From: Anaeramoeba flamelloides
Lineage: Eukaryota > Metamonada > Anaeramoebidae
Assembly: GCA_027625915.1 (NCBI GenBank)
Contig: JANTQA010000072.1
Coordinates: 2,914,001-2,978,000, forward strand
DNA length: 64,000 nt
Reading direction: 5' to 3'
In this document: piece by piece, positions 1 to 10,937 of the stretch
Layout of the letters: every line of letters begins with the position of its first letter
Position numbering within the stretch: the first letter of the stretch is position 1
The notes under the pieces: model-generated
Told to the model about the DNA's origin: nothing
What the model saw: the letters and a program-made list of their open reading frames with translations, nothing else
Databases searched by the model: none
Program-made: the position numbers and the translations under genes

Positions 1-125
1 TTTGATCTTCAATGAATAAATAACCTATCTTTTTGAATTGGCAGCTGGTGTTATACATTACAAGATTTCTGGAAAATAATAAAAATTAAAATTAAAATTT
101 ATTGAAATGAAAAAATTGATTATAA

Positions 126-126
126 T

Positions 127-161
<35 letters not shown>

Positions 162-163
162 TT
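126..163. repeat. (TTTA)n microsatellite
   Basis: About nine uninterrupted TTTA units are read directly in the sequence. It lies in non-coding DNA. Confidence 0.9.
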
Positions 164-456
164 GTGAGAAAGGAGTAATCAAAGAAAATTTACTAAATAA
201 AAAAAGAGAAGTAGAAAAAAAATTAAAACATTAAAGTAAAAAAATATTATATCATTTACAGACCAAATTAAAAATTATCCACTGTCCTGAAACTTGAGGA
301 GTAAAAACCCGATAGAAAGATTATTAATAATAAGATTCCACAAACTGTGATTAATAAATTGGCATTCCACGACTCCGAAAAGTTATTTAATATGTATCCA
401 AATTTGTATATTTTTTTTACTATTTTAGGAATTTTTTATTTTCTATTTTTTTATTT

Positions 457-711
457 TCATTTTTTGTTTATTACCTTAAGTTTTCTAACCATAAGAGCTT
501 TGATGAAGAATTCTCGACAAGAACAATAAATTTCGTAATTTTGATTAGCTAGATTAAAGAGCTTTTGAGTATTTTTTTTTTGTGAAATTAAAAAGCCTTG
601 TAGAGGGGAGTAGTCTGAGAATATTTTGTAAATGGTTGAAACTGTGAACGTGGAGGGTATATTAATCAAAAAAATATTCCCAACCATGATTATCCACTAT
701 TAGATTCGGAT
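457..711 (-). pseudogene. Possible CRAL-TRIO (Sec14-like) exon or relic
   Basis: An open frame of about 84 codons lies on the minus strand, from an AG dinucleotide that could be a splice acceptor (near 712) to a stop at 457. An ATG lies at 687. The segment VGNIFLINIPSTF followed by IYKIFSDYSPLQ and an aliphatic/Lys-rich stretch resembles the core of CRAL-TRIO lipid-binding domains, which carry a (G)KIxxINxPxxF strand and then a helix ending in PFL. I could not find the rest of the domain upstream, and the frame lacks the GG motif that normally follows. It may be a single exon of an unassembled gene or a gene relic. The assignment is inference from pattern only. Confidence 0.25.
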
Positions 712-1164
712 TAACTGTCGATTAATTATTGTTGGTAATTAGTGGAGTCTAAAGACCCTTCTGTGATCTAGACTAAAAGTTGAGGGAGTATTGATTCTCT
801 TCAAGTAAAAACTAGAGTTTGGATTTATGGAAAACAAAAAAATAATAAAAAATTGATTATAAAAAAAAAAATTGAACTATTCAGAAATCAAATAATAGAA
901 AAAAAAGAAATTTCGCTTTTTACATTTTTTAACCCTAAAAAAAATTTTTTTAAAATGATATTTTATGTTAGGATCATTGTATTGTTTTTTACAATTGGGT
1001 TAATCTTGGAAAAAATCGTTTAAATTTTTAAATATTATCTATTTAAAGTTGGATTTTCAATTGATCAAAAATCAGTGATGAAGTTGAAGATTTTTCATTT
1101 TGAAATTTAAAAGGGAAATTCTACCAAGAAACAAAAAATGATAATAAATCGTTGAGTGAAACTC

Positions 1165-1400
1165 GGGTAAATTTTTGATAACATCTTGTCAACATATTGT
1201 AATGTTGTAAAAAACTTTTAAAATGTTATCAATTTTCATAAAATTTTATAATAACAACTTTCAGAACATTTAAGTATGTTCATAAATGTGTTCTGTAAAT
1301 TGGAAAATTTTATAAACATGTTCACAAAAATTTGTTAAAAAAATATGAAATTAATCATCATATAAATGGGATTATTGTTTAAAAATTGTTATAGAGATGT
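1165..1400. repeat. Diverged dispersed repeat rich in TGTTATAA-like units (copy 1)
   Basis: This stretch aligns by eye with 12140-12375 in the same order and orientation. Shared blocks include AAAATGTTAT, AAAATTTTATAATAA and ATGTGTT, and both copies end before AATCATCAT. The copies are well diverged. No coding potential was seen. Confidence 0.5.
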
Positions 1401-2216
1401 TAGATTTTTTTTTTTTATTTTATTTATTATTAAGGGGAGTCCATTCGAATATTATAGATTGATTTATATTTAAAAAGTGTTTAAAAAGTTTTTGATGAAT
1501 AATTTATTGGTTCAATTATCATCACATTTTCGTTTAGATAAGAAAAAAGTAAAAGAGAAAAATTAAAATAAAAAATGAAAAATATTTTTAAAAAGGAAAA
1601 ATATTATAATTATAAATTTTAGAAATTGGGAATAAGAAAATTGGAGTTTGGATTCAAATGATGTTATAATCAAATATTTATATATTGACTCCAACTATCA
1701 AATGAAAACTTTTTATAAAATAAAATTCAAATTATTTTGATATTTTATTCAATAATTAAATTGATTTCATTCAAAAAGAAAGCCAAATAATCTTTGTTTT
1801 TTCTACAATTTTTTATTTTAGAGGTTTTTGTTTGATAAATAGTGTATTTTTTTTTCTATAATTTTACACAATGAAAAGATTAAAAAAATTGATTTTAATT
1901 TACTTGAATGAAATATTATTAAAATCGACAAATTTGAAATTCCCAAATGATAAAATTAAAAACAATCTCATTCAGTTTTAAAAAAAATCAGGAATAATTA
2001 TTGAAAATTAACTCAAAAATTAAAAGTTTTATAAAGTAATTTAAATTAATTTTTACCAATATTATTTTTTTTTCTTTTCTTTTATTTTTTTTTTTTACAA
2101 TCATAAAGGATAAAGGATAAATATAAAATATTATAAAAGAATATCTAAACAATTTGTTTTGTAAAAAGGGGTATCCAGAAAAGAATTTTTAAATAAAAAT
2201 AAACTAAAAAAAAAAT

Positions 2217-2620
2217 GACTTTAAAGAATATATTTTTACCCAAAATATCCTATTGTCAACCTTATGATCTGAAAAGTTGGCAAGAATATAAACGAAAGAA
2301 TATCTGTTTTATATTTTTCATTATCCAGCAAATAGTTATGTGATAATACAAATCATTTTTTATTAATTCCTTCTTGTCATATTTTTTAGAATGGCTCTTA
2401 CATATAGGTGTTTCTGGTATATTCAATAGTTAAACAATAGTGTAATATAACAAATGATTTTTATTGTGAAAACTGTTATTTTTTTCTTCAGATAACCATA
2501 TTTACTTATTTCGTGATCAATCTTTTTGAATTGATGAGATCAACTTTTCTTAGTATTTTACAAATAGGATTTTTAGAAACATTGAATTACAGATATGATT
2601 TACCTTCAGGAACACCATAA
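2217..2620 (+). pseudogene. Cluster of short hydrophobic coding-like frames (relic or unresolved small exons)
   Basis: Three consecutive frames on the plus strand look protein-like. The first is an ATG frame at 2217-2345 (includes YDLKSWQEYKRKNICF). The second, in the same frame beyond two stops, contains FLEWLLHIGVSGIF. The third is a 59-codon ATG-less frame at 2441-2620 (includes FELMRSTFLSILQIGFLE and ends LPSGTP). The third is preceded internally by TTTCTTCAG, which could be a splice acceptor. All three are hydrophobic with aromatic/charged borders, as in a polytopic membrane protein. I could not join them with convincing donors and acceptors, so a decayed membrane-protein gene is the most economical reading. 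No family is assigned. Confidence 0.3.
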
Positions 2621-3238
2621 GTTAAATTTTATACCTCTTCTTGGCAGACTATGATCTGTTAAATCAAATAAACAGAAATAATAAAAATAAAAATAAATCC
2701 TTTTAGAAGTAAGCTAAATTTCAAAATTAGGGGTAAATTTATTATTATTATTATTTTATTTTTTCATTTGTATATCAAAAAATTAAATAATTACACTATC
2801 TTTTTATTTATTAACCTATATTGGTTATTATCTCTAAAAAACTTTAGTAAAATACATTATTATTCAAAAAAAAAAAAAACAATTAAACAAATTTTTTTCT
2901 GATGAAAAATCTGCACTTATTTTTGAAATTTAGTTTATTCCTAAAAAAAATTACACAAACTATAAAAGTTGAAAAATCTTTTTCAGACAATCAAAAAGAA
3001 ATTAATGAAATATTCATTTTCAAAAAGTGAAGCAAAAATAGCTCCAAAAATTGTAATCGGATAGATTACAAAGTTCAATAGATTGGCATTTCTAGAGCTA
3101 TATTAAAAACTACTTTTGGAAACACTTTTTTAAAAAATGGCTTTTCGAATAAAAAAAGGATAATATAAATAAAGAAAAATTAATTAGTTAATTGGTTATT
3201 TTATTCATTAATTAAATTGATCTCTTCAAATGTCGTTT

Positions 3239-4546
3239 TTACCATCTCATAGTACTGGGAACATTTCTTGCTGACACTTCTTTTGGCTGCTCATTAAAAT
3301 TATTTCTTCTTCTGCCACCCCTACCTCTACCCCTACCTCTGCCTCTGCCCCTACCTCTGCCCCTACCTCTACCCCTGGCTCCTCCTTTGCTTTTTTTTTC
3401 ATTTTTTTTGGAGTTTTTATTTTTCAGGTTTTCATATGGCAAATAGGCGGATTTTGGATTAAGTGTCGCGGTTGAACGCTTAAATTTTTTAAGCGAATTA
3501 GAATAATCATAAGCAACAAATTTATTTTGATTATTATTTGCACTTTCTTGTATCGACTTATAAGCCTTAGCGTTCATTTCATCATTATTAGAATCAATTG
3601 CAATTTGATCATTTTTGATCCACCCAATTGATCTCATAAATTTCAAAGGGTTACTTAAATCGACATCAAAATTCTTATTTTGAAATTTTCTTTTCCTTTC
3701 TTCACTATCGTCCTGTTTTTTGTTAGGGTCCTTTTGGTATTCTATAGTTTCAAATCGAGTGTTTTGATCGATTTGTTGAATTGAGTTACTTTCACTTTTA
3801 CTTTTGTTACTTGATTCTTGAGCAATTTCATTCTTAATTCCTTTTATTTGATTAAGATTGCTTATTGTTGTTTTTGAACTGTTTTCGATTGATTCCCAAA
3901 TTTGTTTGCTTGTTATTGTAACTGAAGTTGAATTTGGATTTAAACCAAAGTCAGAGTCAGAACCAGAAACAGAGGCACGAACATAGTCTTCATTTTCTTC
4001 TTCACTTGAACCAAACAAAGAATTTGTTTTTGTTTTTAGATTCTGTTGTTCTGTATCTGATTCAGATGAACTACAAAATAAATTGTTCACTTTTTTATTA
4101 CTCTTATTCTTACTCTTATTCTTATTCTTATTCTTGTTTTTGTTTTTTTTTTTGTTTTTGTTTTTCTTATTGTTTTTTTTCTTTTTCTTCTTTTTCTTCA
4201 AATTTTTTTTTTTCAATGATAATTCGTAATCGGTACCTTTTGCTAATTTTAAAGAATTATCAACTTGATCACAAAGAAAATCGAGTGTAGACAAAATTCT
4301 TTGAAACCGAGTGCCAGTCTCATTCAAGATCTGTTTTTTCTCTTCTTTTGGTAGTAACTCCTTCTCTTCTCCACATTTGCTAAGACATTTTTCAGTAAGA
4401 TTTATTAACCTTTTTTGAATGTTTTTCATTTTTTTGCTAATAGTTTTGTTTTGTTGATAGCCATTTGGAAGCAAAAATGAAAGAGAGACACTTTTAGAAA
4501 TTTCTACAAATAGTTTGTCAATTTGTTTTGATTGGTTGAGTTCCAT
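3239..4546 (-). CDS. Rrp6 N-terminal (PMC2NT)-like, RGG-tailed protein lacking a nuclease domain
   Basis: A single-exon frame encodes 435 residues, starting at the only reasonable ATG and ending in TAA. Residues about 10-105 resemble the PMC2NT domain at the N-terminus of exosome nuclease Rrp6/EXOSC10: an LPNG turn, a long amphipathic helix with RLINLTEKCL, and a helix containing RFQRILSTLDFLCDQVD. In Rrp6 this domain binds the C1D/Rrp47 cofactor. A Lys/Asn run follows (about 115-150), then an acidic Ser-rich segment, a conserved-looking NPLKFMRSIGWI block, and YDYSNSLKKF, which recalls the YDYS-x-S motif in the EXOSC10 tail. The last 50 residues hold an uninterrupted RG repeat, typical of RNA binding. 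No DEDD exonuclease or HRDC domain lies between, so it cannot be a normal Rrp6. I infer a nuclear RNA-surveillance accessory protein. A Sas10/C1D-like protein was considered and fits less well. Confidence 0.5.
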   Translation of the reverse strand: MELNQSKQIDKLFVEISKSVSLSFLLPNGYQQNKTISKKMKNIQKRLINLTEKCLSKCGEEKELLPKEEKKQILNETGTRFQRILSTLDFLCDQVDNSLKLAKGTDYELSLKKKNLKKKKKKKKNNKKNKNKKKNKNKNKNKNKSKNKSNKKVNNLFCSSSESDTEQQNLKTKTNSLFGSSEEENEDYVRASVSGSDSDFGLNPNSTSVTITSKQIWESIENSSKTTISNLNQIKGIKNEIAQESSNKSKSESNSIQQIDQNTRFETIEYQKDPNKKQDDSEERKRKFQNKNFDVDLSNPLKFMRSIGWIKNDQIAIDSNNDEMNAKAYKSIQESANNNQNKFVAYDYSNSLKKFKRSTATLNPKSAYLPYENLKNKNSKKNEKKSKGGARGRGRGRGRGRGRGRGRGRGGRRRNNFNEQPKEVSARNVPSTMRW

Positions 4547-4635
4547 AGAAGATGGTTGATGATTATTTATTTATAATTAGTTATAATAATTAAAGTAATA
4601 AAAAAATGATTTCATTTTCCATTCTCTTGAAAATA

Positions 4636-4854
4636 CTATTTGTTTTAAAATAAATGGAACAAAATTTTCATTCAGCTTTCCAAAAAAGATTTTAATAATC
4701 ATGTTACATTTGGAACTTTTATTTCTTAAAATCAGCTAAACCATTAATTTCCCTCTGAGAATTGGGACTTTTGATGTTTGATATTAATTATTGAGAGATG
4801 TGTTTTTAGGAAAGCTAAATGAAAATTTGGATCTTTTTATTTTGCAATTAACAG
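4636..4854. mobile_element. TA-flanked MITE-like element, copy 1 (219 bp)
   Basis: The element runs from CTATTTGTTTTAAAATAAAT to ATTTTGCAATTAACAG and is flanked by TA on both sides. Its ends form imperfect inverted repeats of about 45 bp, sharing the core AAATTTTCATTxAGCTTTCC. A nearly identical copy lies at 21360-21581: I see one substitution and a three-base difference in an A-run. That implies very recent movement or duplication. There is no coding capacity, so it must depend on an enzyme encoded elsewhere. TA target duplication is typical of Tc1/mariner-type elements. Confidence 0.7.
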
Positions 4855-5869
4855 TATCAATTTTAACAATAAGTTATATATTCAAATTTAATATTTGGTG
4901 TATTTTAATTTGGTTTTATAGTTCCATAAAATTTCACTAAATTTTGTTCTGTGGGAAATAAGAGGAAAAAAGATATTTTCAATTTTTCCTAATTTCTTTC
5001 TTGATCAAAAAATAATAATGAAGAAAAGGAAAAAATGAGCTTTTTATGAAAGTTTCCACTTTTTTTCAATATGTAAGACCCTGATACCTTAATGAGCATT
5101 TTGTTATTTTTTTTTTTTAGATTTATGAGTTAAACTTTTACGGGTTTGAAAATTTGACACAAGATTCTAAAGTATAAAAAAGTTTTATCAAAAAAAAAAT
5201 TAACCATTCATTAATTTTTTGCATTTTAATAATTTCAATGATAATAAAAATTCTTTTCTTTTTGAAAAAGAATCTTGGATCAAGAATTATTTTTAAAGAT
5301 ATTTTTCAATTTAAGATGAAACATCTAATTTTCCAGTTTTTATTAATAATTTTTTTAAATTTAATAGTAAAAAATTGAAAATAATTTTTTTCACAGCTAT
5401 GTTGTTATTTTATTATCAGTCAAAAGAAATTAAAATTTAATAAATATCTCTTAAATGTAGGAATAAAATGTTTATGTTATTTAAGGAACTGTTCATTTTT
5501 GGTTTTAAATTGAAAAACATTTATATTTTGATTTTATCGTTAGGTTTTTGAGTATTTAAAAGTACCGATTAAAAATAAGAAATTTTAGGTTTATTACAAA
5601 AATTAAAAAAAAAAAGGCACGTTAAATTTTTCCGAATTTCTCGGAATAGAACAAATTATATGAGTTTACCCTCTTCTTTTAAATACCTGAAAAACCAATA
5701 AGCCCAATATTTGTCAGTATTTTTTTGTTTTTCTTCTATTTGAGTTTTATTTGATAAGGAAAGTATTTTTAAAACTATTAGTTGTTGTCTTTTAAACTGA
5801 ATATCCCAAAGTTGAATTGTACTAAAATTCATTGTCTTTCTGATATTTTGAAAATCTTTTAAAATCTAA

Positions 5870-6037
5870 AATAATTTTTTAATTCCCCCCCTCGAGACTT
5901 TTAAAAAAGGTGGTAATAAAAGCAGCAATAATTACAATATCCTCAAGAATTTGAAGTTCAGGAATGCTGATTATATTGCGATAGTAAATTTTATAATGAA
6001 CGATGAAAGGTTAATGAAGAGAAGTAGTTTTAATTAA
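5870..6037 (+). pseudogene. 56-codon open frame without early start, possible exon relic
   Basis: The frame is open from a TAA at 5867 to the TAA at 6035-6037. Base composition rises within it, and the translation contains FRNADYIAIVNFIMNDERLM, which has a globular-protein look. Internal Met codons occur only near the end. No splice partners were found, so it may be an isolated relic. The function is unknown. Confidence 0.2.
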
Positions 6038-7204
6038 TTTAAAAGTTTATAATTTTATTTTTTCATAAATGTGTTTTGAAGTAAAATATAAATATATTTC
6101 GAGATTTTTTGTATAAAGTATAAAAACAATAAAAATGAAAAATAATTAATTTTATATAATAGATATAAAAAAAAATTTGTCAAATTCAGAACTCAAATAA
6201 TAGGATTTTAGAATATATATTTTTTTTTAAATTCTGCAACTTTACAAAAAAATTATAAAATGATATGTTTTTTTTTTACAACCTTTTCAAAAATACTAAT
6301 TGATGATCTGGTGAATTTCTATAATTGGGTTCCTATTGAAAAAAAAAAGAAAAAAAATGGTTTAAAATTTATAATTTTATCAATTTAGAGTTGTTTTTCA
6401 ATGGGTAAAAATCTATGGATGATGTTAGTATTTTTTTTTTTTTTTTTTGAAATTTTATTGGGGAAATCTATGAAAAAAATGTAAACAATTGTTGATGAGT
6501 AAAAATTAAAGATGGTTAATATATCTTTTATTTTATAGGAAAAAATGGATTAAAATGGTTTCTTGTGAATAATTAATGGATTTAAAGTACTTTCCTTTTT
6601 TTTTTTTAATAAAATTAACAAAAAAATTAAAAAATTCAATCAAAAAAATAAAAAATAATTACAAAAAATTAAAAAATATAATAAATTAATAAGTTTAACA
6701 AGTTGAAATATGAAAATTGAATTTGGAACTATTTTTTCACATTATATTTTGATAGATAGATCTAATTTAAACTCGTAAAAGTTATCACAGAAAAAAAAAA
6801 AAACAAATTGATATTTTTTTTTCAATATCTAATATTTTATCAATCTATGTTTTTTTCAAAATGATTCCAAAGTACCTTTTTTTGTCCTAAAATATATTTT
6901 TAATTGATACCCCTTTATCGTTCAATTAAATTACCCATCTTTTAGTATACCAATAATTGAGTAAAAAATTAGTTTTATTTCAATGAAAAATAATTTCAAT
7001 AAAACATATTACAAATTTCCAAATGATAAAAGATAAAAAAAAATGCTAATTTAGATTTAAAAAAAAAGAAATAATTATAAAATATAGCTCTAAAATGTAA
7101 ATTTTGTGAACTATTTCAAATAATTATTTTTAAAAATATGATTTAAAAATCTTTACATTATATAATAAATTAAAGAAAATTAAGTATAAATATTAATATA
7201 CACA

Positions 7205-7500
7205 ATTTAAATAAGTGTGACTCAACCTGGAATAATAAATTGAAAAAAAAAAAAAAAAAAAACATTTCAATCTTTATTCTGTATTAAAGAACAACTGATA
7301 ATTAAATATTATTTATAATTCACTTTAAAAGTATTCAAAGCATAAAAAACCTGAGATATTAAAAATCCAAACAAATTCAAACCAAAAATAAAAAAAGGTG
7401 TATCGCAATTTTAAAAATGGGGATTATACTTTTTTTATTATTTAACTTTAAAGAAAAAAAGTTTAAAAGATTTTTTGCTAATTATCAGAATTTTAAAAAA
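7205..7500. repeat. Dispersed repeat (partner 28597-28900), copy 1
   Basis: This copy begins AAGTGTGACTCAAC, as does the partner at 28597-28900. It shares the order of short blocks (ATTAAAGAACAACT, TTCACTTTAAAA, TTTAACTTTAAAGAAAAAAAG-like) over about 300 bp. The copies are strongly diverged and non-coding. Confidence 0.45.
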
Positions 7501-9328
7501 AAAAATAGTCTGAAAATTCCTTAATTTATTGGTTTATTTGAAAAACTTTTTTATTTTTATCATGAATTTTTGCAAAAAAAAGTATCACAAAAAAAAAAAA
7601 AGAAAAGCAAAATTTTGAAAAAGTAAAACAAATATCTAAAAAAAATAAATTACACAAAAATAGATAAAATTCGGGAAAACAAAAATTTAAAAAAAAAAAT
7701 TAAATATAGAAGATTTTTTTTGAACACAAATTGTAAAATTTTTTTGATTAGAAAAATTGATAATATTCATACGATTTCCAAACAGCACTATTACCTCAGT
7801 CTAAATTTTGAAAAAACAATTTTTTTTTTCTATTCTAAAAGAATATCTAAATAATTGATTTTATAAAAAGAGGTGTTCAAAAACAATTTATTTTAAATAT
7901 AATTATAATCTCAAAATAAATTGTAATTCTGATTAAAAAATAATATTCTAAAAAATTTTCTTATTTGTTAAATTTTGTTATTTGTGTCTTTGGTTTCTGA
8001 AATGGATGGGTTAATATTATTTCAACAATTAATGAATTTGATTCTTTTTTTTTTGAAATCTAAAATTTCACATATTTCCAATATAAAACTTATAAAAGTA
8101 ACTTTTTTATTTTTACATGAACTGTTAGTTTAATTCTTGAAAATTATGTAACATATTTTATAATTAAGGTTGGGAACCATTGATTTAAATAGAATTTTTT
8201 TTTGTTATTATATATTTTAATTATTAATATTTAAATTCAAATTACAATAAATAAAACGAATAGAAGTATATCTGATTTTAAAAAATCACAAATTGATTAA
8301 ATTTGTACAAATATTTTTCAAAGTAATTCAGACCTATTAAGAATTAATTTTCTATTCTTTACTGCTTTAAAAAGGTAGTTTTCTGGTTTTCAAAAAATAA
8401 AGTTAAAAATAATTGCAAAAAAATTCAATTTTTGATAACTTTTTTTTACAAATAGTTTGACCTTATTCACAAGAATCCTTATAACAATCTAATTCATTTT
8501 TGGCGGGAAAAAATGATGTTGAATTTAGAGAAAAAATTATAAAATTCACAAATAGCTTCAAGAAAATTTTATTTTGAAAAACCAAATTTCATCTTATTAC
8601 AAAAACCAAATTTCAATGCAAATTTTTTGAATTACTGTTAAAAATTAAATTATTATTATTATCCTTCTTCAAAAAATACAATTATTTTCCAATTGATTGA
8701 ATATATCAAATTATTTTGCTTAACCCAAAGTTTTATTTCAAAAAAAGAAATCTTTTTATTAATATCAATATCAACAAATACTTAATATTGAATAATATCG
8801 ATGGAAATGGTAATAAACCAGATAATTACTATTTATAATATAGGAATAAAATGTTATAAATAGGTTTCTTTTTATGAAAAAAATGGTAAAAAAAATTGAT
8901 CCCACTAAAATTATTCTCTTTCATGAATTTATTGGTTGATAATGATATTTTTAGCACTTGAAACTTCCAAAATAGCAGAGTATGGAATACAAACTTTAAC
9001 ATATTTTATATTTTGTACTATTGCTATGAACGATTGATCCCTTAAAAAATTTTAGGCAACATCTGTTGAAAATAGCCTGATCTGGTTTTCCAAAATTGAT
9101 CTAAGATCATATTTTTTATATTTTTAATTGTTAAAATAAAACAATAAATAAAATGAAAACAAATTATTCTTTAAATTTCTATTTATTAAATTGAATAAGG
9201 TCATAAAAAAATGCAAAATACAAAACAAGAGAGAAACAAAAATATAAAATTTGAAAATAATAAGGAGAATGAGAATAAAAATAAATTTATTAATTCTAAA
9301 AATATATTTTTTTTCTCATTTAAGGATC

Positions 9329-10881
9329 TTAAAATAAATTTTTTTTCAACCATATAACCAAATATCTTAAATTAAAAACAAAATGAGAGGATATAAAAAT
9401 ATCTTGTTCATCAATTTTATTAATAAATACATCTTTTAGATCGATTTTATCAACTGAAACCGGTTCTTGTACATTTCCAAAGTATGTTTCTAATCTAAAA
9501 ACACCAAATTTTTTTGTTCTTTTGAATTTAAATATTGTATGCTGTTGCCTATAATATTGAACAAAAATTAATTCATTGTTTAATTAATCAATCAAAAAAT
9601 AAATAAAAAAACAAAATAATAGGAAAGAAACAAAATAAAAAAAATATAATTTAAACCAATAATTAAATATTAATTCAAAATTAAAAAAGGAAATATAATA
9701 ATCAAAGATTTATAATAGAAGAATTAAAAAGAATTAAAAAACAATAAAAAAAAAAACTGATAATTACCTTTCTTTGGGAATTTCGGATTTAACCATAATT
9801 GTTCTATTTTCTAACTCTTCGTAAGAAATCCCAACTTTTTTTTTTTTATTAACATAAGAAAGAAGTTGATTTTTATCCAAGATTTTGCCATAATATAATT
9901 TATTATTTGCGGCGTATATATCAAGTTGGTTTCTCACAGCATCATAGTCTTGATCTAATCTTTCTGAAGTCATGATTAATAGATTTAAATCTGAAATAAT
10001 TTTTTTGTGTTCTCGATTTTCATACAAATAAGTATTCGCGATTTCTTTCAAAAATTTTTTATATTGTTTTTTTGTTTTTAGAATATCACTATTTCTTAAA
10101 TTTTTCAATTGTGCCAATATTCTTTTAATTATTTTATCTGGGATAGGGACTTTTGATTTTTGATTCTCCTTTCGAAAAGCAATTAAAGTTCTAACTAGTT
10201 CCTTTTTTTTAAATGTATTATATCCCTCAAAATTTGGATATAATTTACCAATCAGTTCGATGATACCTTCCTGTGCTTCATTATAGATTCTTGATTTTTT
10301 TTTTTTAAAATGACGAAGATTCGGTTGCGAACTTAATGAAATTTTCATTGTTATATCATCGGATTGCGGGTACTGTTTGTCTAATATCGGACCAAACATT
10401 ACTAAATAACGAAGCAACGGATCAGTTTCTTTTGTCTTAAATTGTAGAATATATTTTTTCATTAGGTCATGAAGGAATACAATGTTATTAAGTGTGCAAG
10501 TAATCACAAAATTATTAAACGAAAGGTCCAGGTATGGTTTTAAACGCTTATCAATTTGTATCTCTTCGCAGTTTGCAATTTCAAAAAAAAAGTTTGTTAA
10601 CTTGTCTTTGTGCTTATTGATAAATGGTTCAACAACTTTCAAAAATTGTTCTTTTCTATTAAAAATTTGTTTCATATTGGATAAAACCTGCAAAAAAAAA
10701 AAATTATTTTTTAAAAGTTATTTGGATGATAAATGAAAAAAAAAAAGAAAGAAAGAATTAGTTTTGGTTTAATATACATAAAAGTTGTATTTTTTTTTTT
10801 TGTTTTTATTTTATTGATCATATTATTGAATTATTTTTTGTAGTTTGGTTTAATTTTTATTTATTTATTATTAAATCATTA

Positions 10882-10937
<56 letters not shown>

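Larger units (their letters stand above)
1..3238. other. AT-rich stretch with coding-like relics, no firm gene
   Basis: This stretch has no gene I can name. It contains a (TTTA)n microsatellite at about 126-163. A stretch at 1165-1400 has a partner in the RasGAP intron (12140-12375). A diverged duplicate of about 870-2200 lies at about 6180-7900. Coding-like open frames lie at 457-712 on the minus strand and 2217-2620 on the plus strand; both are listed separately with low confidence. A short frame at about 26-75 on the plus strand (ends IHYKISGK then stop) could be the last exon of a gene beyond the left edge, but nothing confirms it. Confidence 0.5.
4547..9328. other. AT-rich intergenic stretch with repeats
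   Basis: No gene is recognised in this 4.8 kb between the Rrp6-like gene and the 3' end of the RasGAP gene; both are on the minus strand. It holds a young 219-bp TA-flanked element at 4636-4854, a diverged duplicate of 870-2200 at about 6180-7900, and a stretch at 7205-7500 paralogous to 28597-28900. At about 7960-8110 lies an inverted, diverged copy of part of the 27.4/50.4 kb repeat. One ATG-poor open frame of 56 codons at 5870-6037 (+) reads like protein (KNLKFRNADYIAIVNFIM) but has no assignable family. Confidence 0.5.

Noticed and set aside
3928-4290. 120-codon frame on the plus strand opposite the Rrp6-like gene
   Set aside because: Low-complexity Tyr/Ser/Phe/Cys shadow of the Lys/Asn run on the coding strand.
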